A DNA stretch of 64,000 nucleotides from DAIDKA01 sp036267975 (GCA_036267975.1 DATAVA010000035.1:26875-90874), one strand, 5' to 3'; counted from the stretch's first letter, positions 53,091-62,478 are shown. Numbers and translations: made by a program. The notes: generated by a model not told the origin, from the letters alone.

Positions 53091-53759
53091 GTGAAACGAC
53101 TTCTGATTAAGGCACTGTGTATTGGCACTGCGCTAGTTCCATTGTACTGGGCCTGCGCGGCCGGGCCGGAGGATGACAAACCCGCATCGCCACGCAGCCT
53201 GCCCACAGATGCATTGCCGCCATTTGGCATGCTCGATGATACAGGTCACCTGATTCCGGTGCCGAGCCCGGCTGCCATGGCGGCTGCGGCAGCCTCGGAG
53301 CCAGCCGCGCCGCCGCCGCGCGCTGCGCCGGGACCATCCCTCGAGATAGCTACCGAAGCGGCGCGCGCTGCGGTGGAGGCGTGTGCCAAGCAAGGTGTGG
53401 CGGTCGCGGTGGCGGTGATTGACTCGCAAGGCAAGCCGCGCGCGCTGCTTATGGCAGCGGGTTCGATCGGCAGTGTCTTCGTCGCCATGCGCAAGGCGGT
53501 GGCTGCTCTGGGCTTTCGCGTGCCTACCTCTGAGCTGAGCGCGAAGCTGCAGAAGGATAAAGCGATGCTAAGGCGCATGACACCGGTCATGTTCATCTCA
53601 GGGGGTGGCCTGCCGATCTGGCGCGGCAAGGAACTGATCGGCGCGATTGGATCAAGCGGCGCGCACGGCGCTGGACCCGTCGGTCAGCTGGATGAAGTGT
53701 GCGCCCGGGCAGGTCTCGAGAAGATCAAAAGTCGCTTAGGAGTTTCAGGGCCGCAGTGA
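53091..53759 (+). CDS. Secreted GlcG/HbpS-family protein
   Basis: GTG 53091 follows GAGGGG. The 222-residue protein has a signal/lipoprotein-like start (VPLYWACAAG), a Pro/Ala linker, and a GlcG fold from about residue 85: ARAAVEACAKQGVAVAVAVIDSQGKPRALLM, MRKAVAALGFRVPTSEL, GGGLPIWRGKELIGAIGSSG, and DEVCARAGLEKI. GlcG/HbpS proteins bind haem or small acids, and exported ones often accompany TonB receptors. Role here unknown. Confidence 0.78.
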   Translation: MKRLLIKALCIGTALVPLYWACAAGPEDDKPASPRSLPTDALPPFGMLDDTGHLIPVPSPAAMAAAAASEPAAPPPRAAPGPSLEIATEAARAAVEACAKQGVAVAVAVIDSQGKPRALLMAAGSIGSVFVAMRKAVAALGFRVPTSELSAKLQKDKAMLRRMTPVMFISGGGLPIWRGKELIGAIGSSGAHGAGPVGQLDEVCARAGLEKIKSRLGVSGPQ

Positions 53760-54219
53760 GCGTGCGAGACGCGAGCGTTGCAGAACAGGCCTGCGCCGCG
53801 ACCGGCTATCGTACTGTGGAGAATCGCGACCGGTAGGGTACCTTTTCGATGGAAGTCCTGATTCAGGCCGTCCAATTTACCGTCAACTGCGAATTCACCG
53901 ACGTATCAGCATGTGCTTTGCCCTCTTCGTCGCGGCAGGCGAGCATTTTCGCACTGGTTTTGGGTCTCGGGGGTGCATGGGTGGCGATGGCTTCCTGCCG
54001 GAAGACAGGCCGCTGAATCACAATGGCGAGTCGCTGCCGCTAATCTGCCATTTCTTGGCGCGCGCGGGCCACACGCGATTCCAGTCTTGAGATCATCACA
54101 TCGCGTTGCGTCAGCACCGAGAGGGCGGCGCGAAGAAGCGGGGCGCATAACGGGCAGCATGTGAAATCGCCAGCCAATTGACTGCTGCAACGGACCTAGT
54201 CCAAATTGTTGCCTCACTC
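53760..54219. other. 460-bp region without a recognised gene
   Basis: A plus-strand frame from ATG 53911 begins MCFALFVAAG, which could be the remnant of a small membrane protein, but it soon loses coding character. No clear terminator, repeat or promoter stands out. The region marks the border between the catabolic block and the toxin-antitoxin-rich segment. Confidence 0.3.
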
Positions 54220-54615
54220 TCACGCAGGCGGTGCAATGCCTTCTGCCTCGAATGCAACGCCCAAGCGCACCGCCAACTGAGCCAGATCCTTGTCCATTGT
54301 CCAGAGCCGCGAGTCGGCCGTGAGCAGGGCGGATGCAAGCAAGGCGACATCGGTGGCGCCGCATCCCGTGTCATAGCATCGCTTGCTTTCGATCAGCGAG
54401 AGTATCTCATCGGGCGTAGCGATCACGGACTGCTGGAGTTTTTTGAGATGTTCGAGTGTCCGCGCACGAGGCGCAGGCGGGGTTCCGCAGGCAAGTTCGA
54501 TGACGATCAGCGGATGGCACAAGACCTGGTCTGTCGAGAGCAGGGATTGAAGCACTGGATTGGCGAATCTGAAATGTGCGACCCAGACTGATGTATCTAC
54601 AAGGACCCGATTCAC
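54220..54615 (-). CDS. vapC: VapC-type PIN-domain toxin
   Basis: A 131-residue PIN ribonuclease. Acidic residues expected for catalysis are Asp7 (VLVDTSVWVAHF), Glu40 (LIVIELACG), Asp near 93 (GCGATDVALLASAL) and the closing TMDKDLAQLA. It starts with GTG overlapping the antitoxin stop by four bases. VapC toxins cut tRNA or rRNA when freed from VapB. Confidence 0.9.
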   Translation of the reverse strand: MNRVLVDTSVWVAHFRFANPVLQSLLSTDQVLCHPLIVIELACGTPPAPRARTLEHLKKLQQSVIATPDEILSLIESKRCYDTGCGATDVALLASALLTADSRLWTMDKDLAQLAVRLGVAFEAEGIAPPA

Positions 54616-54821
54616 CGGTGGCGATCTATCGTGGGCCGTCGCCGCGGGATGTCTTTCATGACTACGCTGCCGCCGCCTAAGGCGGCCAGCCGCTTGGCTG
54701 CCTGGACCCGGACAAAGACCTTCATGGCTTCACGAATCAGGTCGGCCTTCTCCATGCCGGGATCGGCGGCTTTCACCGCGTTCTCATATAGGTCATCGTC
54801 GATGGTGATCGTGGTCCGCAT
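54612..54821 (-). CDS. vapB: VapB-type antitoxin
   Basis: A 69-residue ribbon-helix-helix protein: MRTTITIDDDLYENAVKAAD, then KADLIREAMKVFVRVQAAKRLAALGG. GAGGAG precedes the ATG. The C-terminal third would wrap the PIN toxin. It is translationally coupled to vapC. Confidence 0.88.
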   Translation of the reverse strand: MRTTITIDDDLYENAVKAADPGMEKADLIREAMKVFVRVQAAKRLAALGGGSVVMKDIPRRRPTIDRHR

Positions 54822-54911
54822 GGCGACTCCTCGCTCGCATCAGAATTGATGCAATATAGCATCAAGCTGGGTGCAACGCAAAGGCGGCTTGGCTCATTGG
54901 CATTGCCCGCA

Positions 54912-55298
54912 TCAGTCTGCGCCGAAGTCGCCCAGATGGATGATGTTGCCGTCGGGGTCCCTGATCCAGGTGAGGCGCAGGCCATTGCCTACGTGTGCAT
55001 CGCCCTCCAACTTCATGCCGGGTATGTCGTAGTACACGAACGGCGCGCCCTTGGCCTTCAGATCCGCGACAATCTTGGTAAACCTTTTGCCCAGTGGCCA
55101 AGAGACGGCGGATGCCTTGTGGGTGCCCGCAAACTCGGATTCCTAGACCACCAGCACCGTGCGGCCTGCCAGATAGCACTGCACGGTCGGCATGGTTGGC
55201 CCGACCGGCCGAAGTCCGAGGACGGTTTCGTAGAATGGTCGCGCGCGGCTCAGATTTCTCACGGCCAATGTGGGTGGCGCGTCAACAATACTCAGCAT
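54912..55298 (-). pseudogene. VOC/glyoxalase-family protein with an in-frame stop
   Basis: The frame starts at ATG 55298 after GGGGAG and encodes 128 residues, interrupted by TAG at codon 52 (55143-55145). Both halves match one VOC protein: NLSRARPFYETVLGLRP, then ESEFAGTHKASAVSW, DLKAKGAPFVYYDIPGM, and IRDPDGNIIHLGDF. The stop falls where relatives have a Tyr or similar before the ESEF loop. It is a pseudogene unless the base is an error. Confidence 0.8.
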
Positions 55299-55392
55299 CT
55301 TGGTCTCCCCTCAAAAATGGCTCTCTTTCACACAGCGATAGCCAAAACGCTGTAATCAATACTGTCCAGTAGACCCGCGCACTACCGAACTG

Positions 55393-55809
55393 CTACTGAG
55401 GCGGGAATTCCGGGTAGACAAGTAATTCGTCATCGGTGCAGGACCAGCTCGCGCGCGACTCCGAGAAGATGTTCGCCTGCGGCTTAATGGGTGCCGCATC
55501 GTCCAACGAGCCGGCCGGAATCATGACGATATCGGAGTCTTTCGCTTGACGCGGCAAGCGGCCGCCACAAATGGCGCAGAAGGTGTTGGTAAATCGCTTG
55601 GCCTCCGGCACCTTGAACGCAACGACTTGCTCTTCGCCACTGAGCCATTTGAGCACGGCCGGTTGAAGGAACAGATTCGAGGCGTGACCCGTACCCGTCG
55701 CCTTGCGGCAGCGAGAGCAATGGCAGTGGTAGAAGCGCTTCGGCTCGCCGCTCACTTCATATTTCACGGAGCCGCACAAACAGCTGCCGTTAAGAGTGGA
55801 CTGGGACAT
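55393..55809 (-). CDS. GFA-family (CENP-V/glutathione-dependent formaldehyde-activating) protein
   Basis: ATG 55809 gives the normal 138-residue protein; a longer upstream frame is unconserved. Zinc ligands are visible as SCLCGSV, CHCSRCRKATG and FCAICGG, with ASNLFLQPAVLKWLSGE between them. The family binds S-hydroxymethyl-glutathione-like adducts or remains uncharacterised. Confidence 0.87.
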   Translation of the reverse strand: MSQSTLNGSCLCGSVKYEVSGEPKRFYHCHCSRCRKATGTGHASNLFLQPAVLKWLSGEEQVVAFKVPEAKRFTNTFCAICGGRLPRQAKDSDIVMIPAGSLDDAAPIKPQANIFSESRASWSCTDDELLVYPEFPPQ

Positions 55810-56111
55810 AACCGCACTCCGATCGATTATGTGAAGGATACGGTAGTGGTGTCGGGCGAGGAAACTGCGGGCCGCATTTTGTGCTTCTTTGCCCTCGCGA
55901 CGGCGCTTGGAAATGGCGGCGTTCCGAAAGGCCCTTCGTTGTCTTGGCAGTCCGGGCTTGGCCGGCTGCCCCACGTCCCACTTCAGACCAGCCGTTGGAA
56001 TGACGTCAAAACGGTAGACCGCCCAATCGACGCTCCTGCACCACGATCTGACCGTGGTTACCCGTAATACTGATCACTACGGGCCGAGTGGGGTCAAGAT
56101 CGTAAATCCAT
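55810..56111. other. 302-bp region without a recognised gene
   Basis: Open frames here are extensions or shadows of the GFA gene. The right part includes GTTACCCGTAATACTGATC with a short ACGGGC repeat, but no convincing promoter or terminator. It lies between two leftward genes. Confidence 0.3.
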
Positions 56112-56984
56112 TTAGACTGGGACGGCGTCGAGGGGTCGCAACAGCTCGGCGACCGGCCGCACTGAGAGCTCGAGGATCTCAAGGACGGTGGTAGCGCGCA
56201 GCGTGGCGCCTTCGCACGGCAGCAGGCGCACCGCAGTCCAGCGGCGCAGGTCCTGTGCCCCGAGCGCGCCTTCGCCAGCGGTTACGAACAGCAACTTCAA
56301 CGAGCGGCTCGATGAAATCTGAAGGACCGCGCCGGGATCCAAACACCACGCATTGAGGTGCAGGCCCCGGTGCGGAAAGACGCCGATTTGCTTGGCCGAG
56401 ACACCTGCGGCCGCGGTCGGCAGCCATGCAAGCGCCTCCGGTCGCATGACGACGGGCGTCTTGTACACTGGCGGCGCATACAAGAGTTCACCGCCCCTGA
56501 CTTGCAGCCAGATCGCCTCGTAGGCATCGCGGTTGCGGCGCCCCTGCGTCGTGTCGCGATGGTAGATGCCGCCCTCGAAGCGGCCTTCCTTCGCCAGATC
56601 GAGCCGCGCCTGCTTCACCCGATCGGGGCCGATGAATCCCTGCCCGCTCGCACCGCCGAATTGCAGCAGTAGGACGATGCGGTCGTCGCCCCCTTCCTGC
56701 GGCCCGTAGTGGCCGCTCTCCGGGAAGTAGGCGATCTCCCCGCCCTTGACAAACAGGCCCTTGGCGATCGGGATCCTGCCCTCGAGGCAGAAGCGGATCT
56801 GGTCCCAAGGGTGGCGGTGCCGTGGTGAAAAGAAGCTCTTGGGCTCCTTCGACATCACGAGCATGTAGTTGTCGGGGCTGTCTTCCTCGCCCTCGAACAG
56901 CCGCTTGTTCGCGACGACTCCGCCGGCGCGCTGGGCGACCAGGCTCTCGCCCCAGGGCATCTCGGCGACGTGGATGATGTCCAC
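56112..56984 (-). CDS. Cupin-fold protein
   Basis: A GTG-started 290-residue protein with a cupin in its first half: FFSPRHRHPWDQIRFCLEGRIPIAKGLFVKGGEIAYFPESGHYGP, where HRH and a later His could bind a metal. The second half (SSSRSLKLLFVTAGEGAL) looks like a second, degenerate barrel. It is four bases beyond the flavoprotein stop and is the last gene of a three-gene operon. Substrate unknown. Confidence 0.7.
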   Translation of the reverse strand: MDIIHVAEMPWGESLVAQRAGGVVANKRLFEGEEDSPDNYMLVMSKEPKSFFSPRHRHPWDQIRFCLEGRIPIAKGLFVKGGEIAYFPESGHYGPQEGGDDRIVLLLQFGGASGQGFIGPDRVKQARLDLAKEGRFEGGIYHRDTTQGRRNRDAYEAIWLQVRGGELLYAPPVYKTPVVMRPEALAWLPTAAAGVSAKQIGVFPHRGLHLNAWCLDPGAVLQISSSRSLKLLFVTAGEGALGAQDLRRWTAVRLLPCEGATLRATTVLEILELSVRPVAELLRPLDAVPV

Positions 56985-56987
56985 CGC

Positions 56988-58370
56988 TCAGCGATCTGCG
57001 AGCGCGGCATCACGTGCCGCGATCCGTCCAAAGGTCAGGGCCCGCAGGACGGACGTGCCGGCCGGATACTCATTGTAGTAGAGGCCGGTGACTTCGCCCG
57101 CGGCGTAGAGGCCGACCACCGGCGTGCCGTCCTTGCGCACTACTCGCGCGCGCGCATCGCTGCGGATGCCGCCGAAGGTGAAAGTGATCGCGCAGGTGAG
57201 CGGGTAGCCGATGAACGGGCCGTGCTGGATCGGCATCGCCCAGTTCGACTTCGGTGGCTGCAGGCCGCGGGTGGCTTTGCCGTCGCGGATCTTGCGGTTG
57301 GTCTCGCCAGGGCCGATCGCGGCGTTGTACTGCCTCACGGTGTCGGCGAGCGCCGCGGGCTTGAGTCCGAGCTTCCCGGCGAGTGCCTCGATCGTATCAG
57401 CCTCGATCGGCGGCCGGTCCGTGAGGATGATGTTGGCGACGTTCGGCCACGTGAGAATGGCCTTCTCGGCGACAAAATAGGCTTCCTGGCCCTGGTTCGC
57501 CCAGATCTGGTAGCCGAGCCGCTCGAAGGTCGCATCGAAGCTATCCGCCCCCTCGTCGAAGAAGCGCTCCGCGTGGCGGTTGACGACGATGCCGAACGGA
57601 TACGCGTAGACGACCGCATCGGGCTTGGATGAGCGAGTGTCAACCGGCTCCCCGTGAAACATGTCGAACTGCCCGCAGAGCGCGACGCCGAGCGGCCGCG
57701 TCAGGCGGATGCCGTCGCCGCGATTGTTCGCCAGCGTCGGTGCGATCAACGGCAGTTGTGCGCCGCGGGATCCCAGGTGCTCGGTGAGCAGATCCGGCGC
57801 GCCCTCGAAGCCGCCGCAGGCGAGTACAACCGCGCCCGCGCTGAGGTGTGCCTCTCCCGAAGGAGTGCGGACTTGGACGCCGGTAACCGCGCCGTCGGCG
57901 TCGGCGCTCAGTGCAATGGCCTCGGTCTCGTACAGGATCGATGCGTGCGGCATCTCGTCGATGACGCGTGCCAGCGTGTCGACGATCGCGACGCCACCGG
58001 GAACCGGCATAGCAAGACCGCCGCCGGTATTGCGATTGGCGAACGGCTGCTCGAAGTAGACCCACGGGACGGCGTGGCGGTCGAGAAAGTCGAAGGTCGT
58101 GGGGACCTCGCTTGCGAATACGCGGCAATACTCAAGGTCCGCCTGGCCGCCGGTCACGCGCTGCATCGTCGGGATGAAGCCTGGATCGAGCTGCCTGTCC
58201 GCTGTGATGCGGAACCAACTGCTGGTCCAGCGTGTGGCGCCGCCGCGGCCTTCGCGCGTGGCCCGCTCCAGCACGGCGATACGTGCGTCGCGTCCGACCT
58301 GATCGGCGTACGCCACCGCCGCCGCCAGTCCGCCGGCGCCGCAGCCGATTACCACAAGATCATGGTGCAT
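56988..58370 (-). CDS. FAD-dependent oxidoreductase (fumarate reductase/ketosteroid dehydrogenase flavoprotein family)
   Basis: ATG 58370 gives 460 residues beginning HHDLVVIGCGAGGLAAAVAYADQ, the FAD-binding loop. GGATRWTSSWFRIT, GAVVLACGGFEGAPDLL, and the closing GLYAAGEVTGLYYNEYPAGTSVLRALTFGR are typical of the FRD/TcuA/KstD group. It probably introduces or reduces a double bond next to a carbonyl or carboxylate. It overlaps the ALDH gene by 11 bases. Confidence 0.85.
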   Translation of the reverse strand: MHHDLVVIGCGAGGLAAAVAYADQVGRDARIAVLERATREGRGGATRWTSSWFRITADRQLDPGFIPTMQRVTGGQADLEYCRVFASEVPTTFDFLDRHAVPWVYFEQPFANRNTGGGLAMPVPGGVAIVDTLARVIDEMPHASILYETEAIALSADADGAVTGVQVRTPSGEAHLSAGAVVLACGGFEGAPDLLTEHLGSRGAQLPLIAPTLANNRGDGIRLTRPLGVALCGQFDMFHGEPVDTRSSKPDAVVYAYPFGIVVNRHAERFFDEGADSFDATFERLGYQIWANQGQEAYFVAEKAILTWPNVANIILTDRPPIEADTIEALAGKLGLKPAALADTVRQYNAAIGPGETNRKIRDGKATRGLQPPKSNWAMPIQHGPFIGYPLTCAITFTFGGIRSDARARVVRKDGTPVVGLYAAGEVTGLYYNEYPAGTSVLRALTFGRIAARDAALADR

Positions 58371-59886
58371 TGTGATTCCCGGTTGGGCCGGTCCTGAATT
58401 CGACTTTGTTGCCCATGTCGATCCATACGCTCTTGGATTCAGTGTACGCGTCGAGTGCCGCCGCGCCCATTTCGCGCCCCATGCCGCTCTGGCCGTAGCC
58501 ACCGAACGGAAGGGTGTGGCCGATGACGCGGTAATTGTTCACCCAGACTGTGCCGGCACGGATCCGATGGAGCAGGCGATGCGCGCGCCGCAGGTCCTCG
58601 GTCCACAGGCCCGCCGCGAGCCCGTAGCGGGTGTCGTTCGCGAGGGCCACGGCGTCGTCGTCGCCATCGAAACGGATCATCGCGGCGACCGGCCCGAAGA
58701 TCTCCTCGCGTGCGATACGGCTGTCAGGCGGCACATCGCGGTAAACTGTGGGGGCGACGAAGTATCCCCGTCGTTCGAGCCGCGCGCCGCCGGCGATGCA
58801 CGGCAGTCCCTCGTCTCTGGCGATGGCAAAGTAGGACAGCACCTTCTGCAGCTGTGCGCGCGAGGCAAGGGGTCCAAGCTGCGAAGCCGGGTCTAGCGGG
58901 TCACCCACCAGCATGCGGCTACCGCGCTCGGCGAGCATCTCGCAGACGCGGTCGTACACGGGTGTTTGGATCAGGACCCGCGAGCCTGCCATGCAGGTCT
59001 GCCCAGTTGCTGCGAAGATGCCGGCCATGATGCCGTTGACCGCATTGTCCAAATCAGCGTCAGCAAAAATGATGTTCGGGGACTTGCCGCCAAGTTCCAG
59101 AGTCACCCGGACGGTGCGCCGGGCCGCCTCCATCGCGATGGCGTGGCCGGTCGCGGTCGAACCGGTGAATGCGATCTTCCTGACACCGGGGTGCGCAACG
59201 AGCGCCGCGCCGGTCCTGGCTCCGCCGGTCACGACGTTGACCACCCCGTCCGGGATGCCGGCCTCGCGGATCAGCTCAGCGAGCATCAGCGTGGAGGTCG
59301 GCGTGATTTCCGAAGGCTTGATAACAGTGGTGTTGCCGGCCGCCAGGGCCGGGAACAGCTTCCAGGCCAGCAGACCCAGCGGTGTGTTCCAGGGCGTGAT
59401 CGCCGCGACGACGCCCACCGGTTCGCGCAGCGTAAAGGTCGTGAAGCCGGGACGCGAGGGCGGCACCGTGGCACCATTGTGCGTCTCGGCAAGGCCGGCG
59501 AAGAATCGGCAATCGCCAGCCACTGCTGCCATCCCCGGGCTCATCTCGGAAATGAGTTTGCCGTTCTCCAAGATCTGCTGCCGGGTGAGGGTCTCAGCGT
59601 CGCGCTCGATCAGGTCGGCGAGGCGCAGCAGGGACCGTGCCCGCTCCGCCGCCACACGGTGCGACCAGCGGCCGTCGGCGAAGGCGGCGGCCGCGGCGTT
59701 CACCGCCGCATCGACGTCCGCGTCCCCGGCCTCGGCAACGCTGCCCCAGTCCTGCTCCAGGTAAGGGTCGTGGGCTGCAAAACAGGCGCCGCCGCGTGCC
59801 GCACTCCACTGGCCATCGATGAGCAGCGGGAAGTGAGGTGCCGGCTCAGCGCAAGAACGTAGCTTCAGGATTGGCTGGGCACGCAT
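58360..59886 (-). CDS. Aldehyde dehydrogenase family protein
   Basis: A 508-residue NAD(P)-dependent ALDH. PWNTPLGLLAWKLFPALAAGNTTVIKPSE binds the cofactor, VTLELGGKSPNII holds the general-base Glu near residue 275, and TGQTCMAGSRV holds the catalytic Cys near 308; VNNYRVIGHTLPFGGYGQSGMGRE closes it. AGGGAG precedes the ATG. It oxidises an aldehyde to an acid and heads the operon with the flavoprotein and cupin. Confidence 0.93.
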   Translation of the reverse strand: MRAQPILKLRSCAEPAPHFPLLIDGQWSAARGGACFAAHDPYLEQDWGSVAEAGDADVDAAVNAAAAAFADGRWSHRVAAERARSLLRLADLIERDAETLTRQQILENGKLISEMSPGMAAVAGDCRFFAGLAETHNGATVPPSRPGFTTFTLREPVGVVAAITPWNTPLGLLAWKLFPALAAGNTTVIKPSEITPTSTLMLAELIREAGIPDGVVNVVTGGARTGAALVAHPGVRKIAFTGSTATGHAIAMEAARRTVRVTLELGGKSPNIIFADADLDNAVNGIMAGIFAATGQTCMAGSRVLIQTPVYDRVCEMLAERGSRMLVGDPLDPASQLGPLASRAQLQKVLSYFAIARDEGLPCIAGGARLERRGYFVAPTVYRDVPPDSRIAREEIFGPVAAMIRFDGDDDAVALANDTRYGLAAGLWTEDLRRAHRLLHRIRAGTVWVNNYRVIGHTLPFGGYGQSGMGREMGAAALDAYTESKSVWIDMGNKVEFRTGPTGNHNAP

Positions 59887-60450
59887 GGCCAGTAGCTCCC
59901 TGGTTCTGGCGACAGCCTAAAGACTAAAGCAAACCATACTACTGGCAAATGGGAATATCTCCTCTCGATCAGGGGATCACGGCAGGTGGATGACCGCTCC
60001 TGGCTGGTTGTGCATCACGGAATCACCGCTCTTGGGCCGCCAGGGCGGCCGTTCATCGATCGGATCGTGCCTATACCCCGGGATAGTTAACTCTCGGCGG
60101 ATTTATGCGAATGGATTGGCCCACGCCTCTACTTCGTGAGCCGTGACGGCTGTCACCGGTTTACGCATGGCATGGGCGGCCTGCACCACGGCGTGCGTCG
60201 CTTCCGGGTACTCGGCGTCGTATCAGTCGGATCGCATCATTTATCGTTTGCATGGGCTCGTCCTCGTATTGGGTTAGTCAGTCGTTCAATTCATAGCCGC
60301 GCTTTTCGGGGCGTTCGGCGATGGCGTCCAAGTTGCTCAACGCGGCCGCCAAGGAAGGCTGTGGCTGGGTGCGGGCGCGACCGAGACTTGGCAAATCTCA
60401 CTCGCTTCATATATCGTTAGATGATATATTCGCCCTCGCACGATGAGGCG
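59887..60450. other. 564-bp region with no intact gene
   Basis: A minus-strand frame ending at TAA 60103 reads ATHAVVQAAHAMRKPVTAV followed by THEVEAWANPFA-like residues and looks like the tail of a lost small gene, with no start in frame. On the plus strand nothing is convincing. The right end holds the promoter/operator of the TumE-like toxin operon. Confidence 0.3.
60388..60429 (+). promoter_or_regulatory. Promoter and operator of the TumE-like toxin-antitoxin operon
   Basis: TTGGCA (60388-60393) and TATATC (60410-60415) are spaced by 16 bases. An inverted repeat ATATATC (60409-60415) and GATATAT (60423-60429) overlaps the -10, the usual place for autorepression by an HTH antitoxin. Confidence 0.5.
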
Positions 60451-60842
60451 ATGAGCCGGCTGCTCGATTACCACGGGCGGCGGTATGGCTGGTCAATGGG
60501 TGGAGCATTAGGTTCCAGGTCAAAATGGTCGAAGTCACCGACGCCCGGCCCCATGGGTTGAAGTACTCCTTCACCCTTCATGATGTGGACAACACCAGAC
60601 TCCTGCGCTTCGACAACGCACATGGAGTGCCACGGGTACAGGCCTATGACCATCAGCATCGATTTCAGCGTACGACGGAGCTTGTGGCTTATGAGTTCCG
60701 CAACGCGGATGCGCTGGTGGTCGACTTCTTTGGCGCGATAGAGCAGGCCTGCAAACAAAACGATGTGGCCTTTGAGTTCGACCCCGGGCACGTGGAACTA
60801 GAGGTGGAGGACGACGACGATGTCCCGCAAATCACTGGTTGA
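60451..60842 (+). pseudogene. TumE-family (DUF6516) toxin, apparently frameshifted near its N-terminus
   Basis: From ATG 60525 a 105-residue frame has the family core: RPHGLKYSFTLHDVDNTRLLRFDNAHGVPR and FQRTTELVAYEFRNADALVVDFF. Upstream in that frame, without a start codon, NGWSIRFQVKM continues the homology, while MSRLLDYHGRRYG lies in the neighbouring frame from ATG 60451. One missing base near 60487 would join them. Either the gene is broken or toxin translation starts internally at 60525. It overlaps the antitoxin gene by 23 bases. Confidence 0.6.
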
Positions 60843-61176
60843 ACTGCGCGAGGAAATGCGGGCAGTTGCGCGCGGGGAGCGAAAGCCGTCGCCGCTTCCG
60901 GCTGCTCCATTGTTCGCTGCTTTATCCAAAGAGTCCCTGGATCTGCTGGGCACACTGCTGCGCGAGCATCCTGCCACGATCTCCGAAGTTGTAGCGATGA
61001 CGGGGCGGGCTCAGTCGAACGTTTCCCGCTCTCTGCAGCTGCTGGCGAAGCTCGGCCTGGTTCGACTTGTGCGGGAGGGGCGCGAGGTACGCCCGGAAGC
61101 GGTCGCCAAGACGCTGAGCGTCGATCTTGCCAGCGGCACCTATGAAACCACTCCCACCGCTGAGAAAGCGGCTTGA
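60820..61176 (+). CDS. HTH antitoxin of the TumE-like module (HVO_A0114-type DNA-binding protein)
   Basis: A 118-residue winged-helix protein: SKESLDLLGTLLREHPATISEVVAMTGRAQSNVSRSLQLLAKLGLVRLVREGREVRPE, like MarR/ArsR folds used as antitoxins paired with DUF6516 toxins. It probably represses the operon by binding the inverted repeat at 60409-60429. Confidence 0.75.
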   Translation: MSRKSLVELREEMRAVARGERKPSPLPAAPLFAALSKESLDLLGTLLREHPATISEVVAMTGRAQSNVSRSLQLLAKLGLVRLVREGREVRPEAVAKTLSVDLASGTYETTPTAEKAA

Positions 61177-61361
61177 GGGTCGATTCAGGCTGCTGAATGG
61201 CATCGAACCGAAGCTGCAATGAGACAGCCGCGCAGCTGCCCCATCCGCTCGATCCGGGCTCGCCTCTTAAGAGATAATCGGGTTACGCTGCTCGCGGAAG
61301 CGCTGGGACCAAACGCTTGGGGCTGGCACTGTTCAATTGCCACAGCGATCAGGAATTGGGG

Positions 61362-62360
61362 ATGCCGAAGACCGACATGATCAGACAGTCCCGTGACATT
61401 CGCCGCATCGCCATTGACGACCACTTCCTTGACGAGATTCAAACCCGGTTGCACACCGATGAAACGGTGCGATCGGTCAGCTTCATTTCGGCGCCGGTGG
61501 AGCAGCACCAGGTCACCGAGGATGAGACGGGCGTCACGCTGAAGGTACCCGCGCTGACGGTGCTGCAGCTGTATCGCGACCGCATAATGCCCGCCGATCC
61601 GCGCAAGTCCGTCGAGCTCACGGTCGCGGGCCGCAGACTCGGTGCTTTCTATTTGCAGTGGTTGCGCGCACCGCCGGGCGATTCATTCGGTGCGCCCGTT
61701 CTGCTGCGATTCGAGCGCAAACCGGCCAAGAAGGAGCAACCTTACAAAGCCAACGCCTGGCTCACCGGCCTCGTGCCTCTCAAACTGGAAGCGCGCGGCC
61801 AGTGGGATCCGGCGGAGGAATATTGGGCAGAGGAGGGTGAGCCGATTGGAGCGTGGGCAAAACCCATCATTAAGCGCGGGCTGCGACCGCAGTACGAAAT
61901 GGAACAGATTCTGCCAGGCGTGGATCCGGAAGACTTCGACGGCGATCCGATCCTTGAGGCCAATGAGCTAAAAGACCGCGGGCAGGTCGCCCGCGCCAGG
62001 AAGCTCTTGGAGAAGCTACTGACTCAGGACGTCCGCTGCCTGGACGCCCACGCGCATCTGGGCAATCTTGCCTTTGACGCAGATGTCCGAACCGCGATCG
62101 ATCACTATCAGCGCGGCGTGCGGATTGGCGAGCTGTCATTGGGCGAGAGCTTTGAGGGCCTGTTGCCGTGGGGCTTCATCGACAATCGGCCGTTCCTGCG
62201 CTGTTTGAACGGTCTTGGACTGTGTCTGTGGCGCCTGCAGCAGTTCGAGGAAGCCGAGGCGGTGTTCGAGCGGCTGCTGTGGATGAGTCCGTCGGATAAT
62301 TTAGGGATTCGGCTCGTGCTGCCTGAGGTCAAGGCGCGAAACGCTTGGACTGCGGGGTAG
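61362..62360 (+). CDS. Cytoplasmic protein with TPR-like C-terminus
   Basis: ATG 61362 after AGGAATTGGGG gives 332 residues. The N-terminal two-thirds is not recognised. The C-terminus (VARARKLLEKLLTQDVRCLDAHAHLGNLAF, then RCLNGLGLCLWRLQQFEEAEAVFERLLWMSP) forms two or three tetratricopeptide-like helical hairpins, resembling ST7-type proteins. No catalytic motif is seen. Function unknown. Confidence 0.6.
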   Translation: MPKTDMIRQSRDIRRIAIDDHFLDEIQTRLHTDETVRSVSFISAPVEQHQVTEDETGVTLKVPALTVLQLYRDRIMPADPRKSVELTVAGRRLGAFYLQWLRAPPGDSFGAPVLLRFERKPAKKEQPYKANAWLTGLVPLKLEARGQWDPAEEYWAEEGEPIGAWAKPIIKRGLRPQYEMEQILPGVDPEDFDGDPILEANELKDRGQVARARKLLEKLLTQDVRCLDAHAHLGNLAFDADVRTAIDHYQRGVRIGELSLGESFEGLLPWGFIDNRPFLRCLNGLGLCLWRLQQFEEAEAVFERLLWMSPSDNLGIRLVLPEVKARNAWTAG

Positions 62361-62439
62361 GGCGGCCAGCGCGACCACCCGACGATGCTTGTTTCGCATA
62401 ACGGGTGGCATGTTAAATGACTCGTGAGCGATACAAATA

Positions 62440-62476
62440 TTGACACTTTCCACCTGGCGTAATAACATTGTTGTTA
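62440..62476 (+). promoter_or_regulatory. mazEF promoter and operator
   Basis: A perfect -35 TTGACA (62440-62445) and TAACAT (62463-62468) are spaced by 17 bases. The inverted repeat TAACA (62463-62467) / TGTTA (62472-62476) overlaps the -10, fitting autorepression by the MazE-like protein whose ATG is at 62479. Confidence 0.6.
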
Positions 62477-62478
62477 CA

